Assembly: GCA_963727415.1 (NCBI GenBank)
Contig: CAVSGF010000002.1
Span: forward strand, 2,108,001 to 2,172,000
Reading direction: 5' to 3'
Length of the DNA: 64,000 nt
Source: DASQPR01 sp963727415
GTDB taxonomy: Bacteria > Actinomycetota > Actinomycetes > Mycobacteriales > Micromonosporaceae
Positions 57,886-64,000 of this stretch are shown here, piece by piece. Within the stretch, counting starts at the first letter, position 1, and the number at the start of each line of letters is the position of its first letter. The position numbers and the translations under genes are program-made. The notes under the pieces are model-generated. The model searched no databases, was not told where the DNA came from, and saw nothing but the letters and a program-made list of their open reading frames with translations.

Positions 57886-60581
57886 GCCGCCGCGGCCGCC
57901 CGACCGACCAGCTTCTCGATGGACGCCAGTAGCGCCGGCGCTTCGGCTTCGGGGACACCACCGCCCTGCGCCAATTCGGCATTGCCACCGCCACGGCCGG
58001 CCAGCGCGCCCTTGACCAGGTCCGCGGCCGACAGGCCCCGATCCCGCGCGGCGCCGTTGGCCGTCACCACCAGCGAGGCCTTGCCGCCGGACGCGGCCAC
58101 CACGGCCACCACCGCGGGTCGCTGCCCGGGGACATGACCGCGGATCTCCTGCGCCAGGGTGCGGACATCGTTTCCGCTCGCGCCGTCCGGTGCCGTAATA
58201 CCGACGTAGGCGACACCGGCCACGTCCCGGGCACCGTCGGCGAACGCCTTCGCGCCGCCCAGTACCAACTGCGCCCGCACCTTCTCCAACTCCTTTTCGG
58301 CGTCGCGCAGGGAGGCGATGGTGGCCTCGATCCGCTCGCCCACCTGGTCGGTGGGTACCCGGTAGAAGTCCGCCAGCCGGGCCACCAGCAGGTGCTCCTT
58401 GGCGAGGTAGTCGAAGGCGTCAAGGCCAACGAGCGCCTCGACCCGGCGGACCCCGGATCCGATCGACGACTCCGTCAGGATCTTGACCAGGCCAAGTTGT
58501 CCGGATCGAGCCGCGTGCGTGCCGCCGCACAACTCTCGGGCGTAGTCACCGACCTCGACCACGCGCACCTGGTCGCCGTACTTCTCGCCGAACAGCGCCA
58601 TCGCGCCGAGCCGGCGTGCCTCGGCCTGCGATGTGATGAACGCACGCACTTCGAGGTCACTCATCAGCACGTCGTTGATCTGGTGCTCCACGTCATGCAG
58701 CACCGACGACGGCACCGACGCCGGGGTCTTGAAGTCGAAGCGGAGACGGCCCGGTGCGTTCAGCGAGCCGGCCTGGGTGGCGCCCTCGCCGAGGAACTCG
58801 CGCATGGTCTGGTGCACCAGGTGGGTGGCAGTGTGCGCCCGGGAGATCGCTTTGCGGCGAGCGATATCGATCTCGGCGAACGCCATCCTCACCGACCCGC
58901 ACCTCGCCGGAGACCACACGCCCCCGGTGCACGATGACACCGGTCATCGGCTGCTGGACGTCGAACACCTCGACGCGGCCACCGCCGACGGTGATGATCC
59001 CGTTGTCCGGTTGCTGACCACCGCCCTCGGCGTAGAACGGCGTGGCGTCGAGCACCAGTTCGACCGTGTCGCCGGTACCGGCCGCGGACAGGCCGACACC
59101 GCCGCCGGTCAGAAGTGCCCGGACTCGCGATTCCCGGGTGGTCTCGTGATAGCCGGTGAAGTCGACCGGGCCGCCGGCGTCGAGCACCCCGCGGTAGGCG
59201 GACAGGTCGATGTGACCGGTCTTGCGCGCCCGGGCGTCGGCCTTGGCGCGGGTACGCTGCTCGGTCATCAGCCGGCGAAACTCGTCGGTGTCGACCGAAA
59301 GGCCCTGCTCGGCCGCCATTTCCAGAGTCAGATCGATCGGGAAGCCGTACGTGTCGTGCAGCGCGAACGCCTTGTCACCGGCGAGCGTCCGGCCACCGGA
59401 CGCCTTCGCGTCGTTGATCGCCAGGTCCAGGATCGTCGTGCCCTTGCCAAGGGTGGCCAGGAACGCCTCTTCCTCGCCGTACGCGTACTGGCTGATCCGG
59501 GCGAAATCCTCGGCGACGTCCGGGTACGACGGTGACATGCAGTCGCGAGCGACCGGCAGCAGTTCCGGCAGCGACGGACCTTCATGGCCGAGTAGCCGCA
59601 TTGCCCGGATCGCACGCCGCAGGATCCGCCGCAGGACGTAGCCCCGGCCGTCATTGGATCGGCGTGACTCCGTCGGCGATCAGCATCAGCGACGTGCGGA
59701 CATGGTCGGCGATCACGCGCAGCCGGACATCGTCCGGATGTGACTGGGCGGCGATGTGCGACGGGCTGAGGCCGTACTTCTTGCCGGTGAGCGCGACCGC
59801 CTTGTCCAGGATCGGGCGGACCTCGTCGATCTCGTACATGTTGTCGACGCCCTGCATGATCGACGCCATGCGCTCCAGGCCCATGCCGGTGTCGATGTTC
59901 TTCCTGGGCAGTTCTCCGGCCAGATCGAAGTCTTCCTTGGTACGGAAGTGCACTCAGCTCGTACTGCATGAAGACGAGGTTCCAGTACTCCAGGTACCGG
60001 TCTTCATCAACGGCCGGGCCGCCATCACGGCCGTACTCCGGGCCGCGGTCGTAGTAGATCTCCGAGCACGGGCCGCACGGACCGGGAATGCCCATGGACC
60101 AGAAGTTGTCGGTCTTGCCGCGGCGCGACGATACGCTCGGCCGGCACGCCGGTGCGCCGCCAGATGTCGATCGCCTCGTCGTCGTCGAGGTAGACGGTCG
60201 GCCCAGATCCGCTCCGGGTCGAGGCCGTAGCCGCCGTCGTCGATCGGCTTGGTGGACAGCTCCCAGGCGAGCGCGGATGGCCTCCTCCTTGAAGTAGTCA
60301 CCGAACGAGAAGTTGCCGTTCATCTGGAAGAACGTGCCGTGCCGGCTGGTCTTGCCGACCTCGTCGATGTCGGGCGTGCGCAGGCACTTCTGCACGCTGA
60401 CCGCCCGCCGGTACGGCGCCGGTCTGCTGGCCCAGGAAGTACGGGACGAACTGGACCATGCCCGCGTTGATGAACAGCAGGTTCGGGTCGTCGATCGCGG
60501 GCAGCGGCGCGCTGGGCACCCGGCGTGACCGTTCGCCTCGAAGTGCGCCAGGAAGCGACGCTTGATCTCCGCGGTTCTCAT
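57882..60581 (-). CDS. alaS: alanyl-tRNA synthetase, frameshifted
   Basis: Charges tRNA-Ala and edits mischarged serine and glycine. 900 codons in total, the normal length. The class II core begins RTAEIKRRFLAHFEANGHAG; fragments include FLRTPDIDEVGKTSRHGTFF-like sequence, FHTNMNGNFSFGDYFKEEAI-like sequence and NIDTGMGLERMASIMQGVDN. The editing domain shows RAHTATHLVHQTMREFLGEG and ELCGGTHAARSGQLGLVKIL, and the C-Ala domain VTANGAARDRGLSAADLVKG. The region 57882-58870 is clean. Indels cluster near 58885, 59600-59655, 59955, 60120-60250 and 60420-60540. It is essential in all bacteria, so errors are the best explanation. Confidence 0.9.
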
Positions 60582-60590
60582 CGCAGGTGA

Positions 60591-60874
60591 TTACCTTCCT
60601 CGACATAAGAGTCGATGCGAGCCGGTCCGGGCTCGCCGAACATCGTGCCTCGCCCTCGACGAACGCGGCGTGGATCTGCTCTTCCCGCTCGGCCATGCCC
60701 TCCCGAACATCCTCCACGAAGCTACGCACGCGACTCGACCAGGCCGCCAGCGGATTCCGACGCACCGATCCGCGATGCCGGCCGGGGTGAACGCCTGCGC
60801 CTTCTTAGTGATCGCCCGCGAACCGCGAGCGCGCCAACGGCCAAACCGACGCCGAGCCACAGCAAACGCCTCAT
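60591..60874 (-). CDS. small membrane-anchored protein next to alaS, frameshifted
   Basis: Begins MRRLLWLGVGLAVGALAVR, one membrane helix, then in a shifted frame ITKKAQAFTPAGIAD, then in a third frame RVRSFVEDVREGMAEREEQI. Order and motifs match the small DUF6167-type protein usually found between the DUF948 protein and alaS in actinobacteria. About 95 codons, with at least two indels (near 60815 and 60735). The 3' end is uncertain. Function unknown. Confidence 0.7.
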
Positions 60875-60953
60875 GACGGTAATTCTCCCTTGACAGTCGC
60901 AGCCCGGCTGCGACGGGTCGGCCGGGCCTCTTCGGGCCGAACGACCTGATCTA

Positions 60954-60993
60954 CCGGTTTCCTGCCTGTTCCACCGGTTCCCTGGCTGTTCCA
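60954..60993. repeat. two 20-bp direct repeats
   Basis: CCGGTTTCCTGCCTGTTCCA and CCGGTTCCCTGGCTGTTCCA are adjacent and differ at two positions. They lie in the 222-base gap between the two small membrane-protein genes, which holds no other recognisable element. Confidence 0.7.
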
Positions 60994-61096
60994 CAGCTTC
61001 CCGGCTCATCCAGCGGGCTCCTCGCCCGAGGCGCTGGCGCCCGGCGAATCCGGTGGCCGCCACCGGCGCGCGGCAACGGCGGGACTCCCGGTCGGA

Positions 61097-61573
61097 TCAG
61101 CCGCGCCGGCGGGCCCGTGCCTCAGCCCGCTCGGCCCGTTGCTGCTCCTTGAGCGCGGCGCGGACCGCCTTCTCGTCGTCAGCCTTCTTGCGGAGGTTGG
61201 TGGCGCGACGCACACCATAGGTGAACGCAGCCGCTTTGACCAGCGGGTTGGCCGCGGCGGATGTCACCACCGTCGTCAGGTTCGAGACGTTGGCGGAGAT
61301 GTTCGCCGCGTGGCTGGTGATGGTGTCCACGCGCATCAGCTGCATGTTCACGCCGTCCAGCGACTGGTGGACCTGCGTGAGCGCGGTGTTGACGTTTTCG
61401 ACGGTCGTGTTGACGTTGGACAGCAGCGGAGCGGTCTTGCCGTTGATGTCGTTGATCGCGCGCGTGGCCGCGTCGACCGTATGGCGCAGCCGGTAGATCG
61501 GCACGCACAGGACGAGCACGAGCATGAGGAACGCGCCGGACGCGATCAGCGCCGCGATCTCACCACCGGACAC
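61097..61573 (-). CDS. DUF948-family membrane protein
   Basis: 158 residues. One N-terminal membrane helix (IAALIASGAFLMLVLVLCVP), then a long amphipathic helical region (NDINGKTAPLLSNVNTTVEN, LTQVHQSLDGVNMQLMRVDT) likely to form coiled coil, and a highly charged C-terminal tail (EEQ/ARARRR-type). Typical neighbour of alaS. Exact role unknown; envelope or division roles are guesses. Confidence 0.88.
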   Translation of the reverse strand: MSGGEIAALIASGAFLMLVLVLCVPIYRLRHTVDAATRAINDINGKTAPLLSNVNTTVENVNTALTQVHQSLDGVNMQLMRVDTITSHAANISANVSNLTTVVTSAAANPLVKAAAFTYGVRRATNLRKKADDEKAVRAALKEQQRAERAEARARRRG

Positions 61574-61661
61574 CTGAGAACTCCTCCAAGCCGTAACACC
61601 AATGCGCAGACCCTACCCTCTGGAGCAGCACGTTACACACCGGACACCCGGGACGATCGGC

Positions 61662-64000
61662 CTATGGTCGCGCGACATTACTCTGATCGGTAACCTTCGC
61701 GTGCACCGAGGTCTGAGCGCACCCGGCGGGCAGCTTTCCCGGCTCGGCCGGGACCGCGTCGGCCGACGTCCGGTTCTCCGGCGGGGTCCCCAGCGCGCAC
61801 GGCGACTTTCCCACCGTCAGATCCAGCTCGTTCTGGTCCAGCACCCAGCAGGTCTGGACGCCGCCGGGAACTTCGGGCACTGGCCGACCGGACTCCAGCC
61901 AGCTTCGCGGAGAGCGGCGGCGTAGGCCGCCGCCGTCTTGTCCACCGGGCGATCGGAGTCCCAAGTCCGCTCGGTGATCATGCACGAGCCGAAGCACCAC
62001 CGGCTCCCGCTCGCGTGGTCGACCGGATGCTGCGCGCTCCAACTCGGCAACTTCAGCGCGTTCAGTTGGTCCACCGCCGGATTGTTGCCACCGGCCCGCA
62101 GCACCAAAATCCCCGGAATGATCACCAGCAGGATCAGGACAACGGCACCCACGCCGACCCGGATGCCGGTGGGCGCCGGACGATGGACGAGGTTCGCGGT
62201 TCGGACTTTGCCGCCAGCCGACTTCGTGGCGGTCGGGGCTTCGCCCACAGCGGCCGAACCGGAGACGGCCGGCCAGCCGGCCGGCCCGGCTCCGGCATTC
62301 GGTCCGCCGGCGATCGGGCCGCGTGCGGGCCCGGCCATCGGGCCGCGTGCGGGCCCGGCCATCGGTCCGCCTGCGGGCCCGGCCATCGGCGGCGCCCCGG
62401 CACCCGCCGGTCCGCCGCCTGGCGCCGGAGCCTTGGTCGGTACCGGCACGCCGTTCTGGCCGATCGTGGCGACCGGCGGCTTCGTGACCGGCGATTGCTG
62501 CCGCGCGGGCGGGCGAGGCTCACTGCTCGGCGGCATGGCGGCCGTGGCCCGGCCGCCCGGCGGCGGTGCCATGCCCGGGCCCGGGGCCTTCGGACCTGGG
62601 CCAGCCGGAACTGGTCCCCTCTGACCGGGGCCTTTGGGATCCGTGCCGCCCGGCGTACCAGGGCCGCCACCCCGTGTGCCAGGGCCAGCCGGTGCGCCGG
62701 GGCTGACTGGTGCGGGGCGGGGCGGGCTGCCCGGTCCGCCCGGACGCGGACCAGGAATCGGGCCGGAACCGGCGCGTGCCGGTGCCCCCGGCGGACTCCC
62801 AGGGGAAGCGCCCGGCGGCTTGCCTGCCGGGCCGGATGGCGGCTTGCCTGCCGGGCCGGATGGCGGCTTGCCTGCCGGGCCGGATGGCGGCTTGCCTGCC
62901 GGGCCGGATGGCGGCTTGCCTGCCGGGCCGGACGGCGCACCTGGGCGCCGCCCGCGAGGCAGCGCCTCTATCGGCGCACCACCGGCACGCGGGGCCGCGG
63001 GCTGCGGCACGGTCGGGGCGGCTGCACCGGTCGGCCGGGGACTGCCCGGTGGCACCGGCGGCGCACTGGGGTTCCCGATGCTGACGGACCTGACGAGGGC
63101 GGTGCACCGCCAGGCGCTCCACCGGACGTCGGTGGGCCGCCATGCTGAGTGCGGGCACTGCCGGAACGCCCGGATGGACCGGCTGGCGACGGCCCGTCGG
63201 CCTGATCGCGCTTCTGCCGCATATGCGGCTGCGGCCCGAATGACGGGGCGGGGCGAGAGCTGTCGTGGCTCGGCGTAAATGTCGCGGGCGCCGGAGCGTC
63301 CTCGGACTCGGGACCCTGGGTCGGCGTCGTACCCGTACCGTCGTCGACATCGGTCACGCCCGGAATGTGCACCCCGGGTCCGGCCATGTTCGGCAGCGTG
63401 CCGCGGCGGCGTGGCTTCGGTCCGTCTGGATCCGAACTCGCCGGCGGGACCGATCCGGGCGACGGCGACGGCCGGCGATCGTGATCGGCACGGGCACCAT
63501 CGGTACGGACACGGTCGGTGCGGACGCTGTCGGTGCGGACGCTGTCGGTGCGGACGCTGTCGGTATGGGCACGGTCGGTAGCGATACGAGCGTTGTCGGC
63601 GCGGCTGCGGGTCGCGCCGTCCTCACCGGTCCGATCGGCCGGGCTGAAGCGGCTGCGTGCGCCGCTTCCCGACTCATGCAGGCCGCTTCCCGCCTCGTGC
63701 ATTCCGCCTTGCGACGGGCCGGCGGGCGGGCCGCTGGCTGGCGCCCCCGCCCGCGATGCGGTTGGCGCGCCAGGGGAGGTGGGTTCGGCCTCCGGCGTAC
63801 CGCGTCCGAATCTCCGCCGCGCGCCGCCGCCGGTCGAGCCGGGGCGCAGCGACTCGCCGATACGGCTGGCACCGATCCGTGAGGCGCTGGCTCGCAGGCC
63901 TCCGGTGAACCGCGACACCGAGTCACGTGGCGACGAGTCCGCTTCGGCGGGCTCCTCGTCGCTCCAATCCTGCGTCTGCTCGTCATCACGGCCGCGGCCT
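61662..64000 (-). CDS. repeat-rich single-pass membrane protein, 5' end beyond window, frameshifted
   Basis: The frame is open to position 64000 (N-terminal part GRGRDDEQTQDWSDEEPAEA), so the start lies outside. A long Pro/Gly/Ser/Arg-rich cytoplasmic region contains three repeat blocks: TDSVR x3-4, GPAGKPPS x5 and AGPARGPM. One membrane helix (VGAVVLILLVIIPGILVLRA) follows, and a small extracytoplasmic C-terminal domain with paired cysteines (SGSRWCFGSCMITERTWDSD; QTCWVLDQNELDLTVGKSPC). Indels near 63070 and 61865 join the pieces. Not recognised as a named family. It sits upstream of the DUF948 gene. Confidence 0.7.
62817..62936 (-). repeat. five tandem 24-bp repeats encoding GPAGKPPS
   Basis: Plus-strand unit GGCTTGCCTGCCGGGCCGGA plus TGGC repeated five times without gaps, only the last copy with one change. 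Located in the cytoplasmic part of the last gene; collagen-like in composition. Confidence 0.93.
63505..63570 (-). repeat. 15-bp tandem repeats encoding TDSVR
   Basis: The plus-strand unit GGTGCGGACGCTGTC recurs three to four times (about 63517-63563) with a diverged copy on each side, giving HTDSVRTDSVRTDSVRTDRV in the protein. Confidence 0.85.

Overview
The window is about 70% G+C and strongly actinobacterial. It carries a BldD orthologue, an actinobacterial integration host factor (mIHF), a 90S-type run of core genes and the gene order pheST-arg, rib-his, pyr and aro seen in filamentous Actinobacteria. The order resembles Micromonosporaceae or close relatives, but genus cannot be read from the sequence. 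Nearly every gene lies on the minus strand, so the window reads as one long right-to-left run of housekeeping operons. No tRNA, rRNA, insertion sequence, prophage or CRISPR array was seen.

Left to right: arginine biosynthesis (argH, argG, argR, argF, argD, argB, argC; 1-7113), entered through two candidate ArgR boxes and lacking argJ. Next is an accessory patch (7213-11783) with a remnant-like LytR-CpsA-Psr protein, a large LuxR-type ATPase regulator and an amidohydrolase. Then pheT-pheS, an rRNA methyltransferase, rplT-rpmI-infC (infC with a probable AUC start), a PH-domain protein, hisG-hisE, and ribH-ribBA-ribE behind an FMN riboswitch. A signalling cassette (STAS protein, hemerythrin, REC-GGDEF regulator) occupies the place where ribD might be expected and is translationally coupled to rpe. 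Then come rsmB-fmt-def, a secreted S53 peptidase, priA, metK, coaBC, rpoZ, gmk, mihF and the pyrimidine operon pyrR-pyrB-pyrC-carA-carB-pyrD-(bioA)-pyrF with a PyrR-binding hairpin in its leader. Divergent bldD follows, then nusB-efp, aroQ, a toxin-antitoxin-like pair, aroB-aroK-aroC, an acetyltransferase, aroE, mltG, ruvX, alaS, two small membrane proteins and a long repeat-rich membrane protein that runs off the right edge.

Functionally the region makes arginine, histidine, riboflavin, pyrimidines, aromatic precursors, biotin intermediate and CoA, plus translation machinery (PheST, AlaS, IF3, L20, L35, EF-P, Def, Fmt). Regulation visible in the sequence: ArgR boxes, an FMN riboswitch, a PyrR loop, hairpin terminators after metK, the S53 peptidase and bldD/nusB, and a BldD carrying the cyclic-di-GMP signature, with a GGDEF protein in the same window.

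A caution: frameshifts break argH, argG, argR, argF, argD, the REC-GGDEF gene, coaBC, bioA, carB, alaS, the small alaS neighbour and the last gene. They cluster in discrete stretches of otherwise well-conserved essential genes, so I read them as base-level sequence errors, not real pseudogenes, and give joined coordinates.
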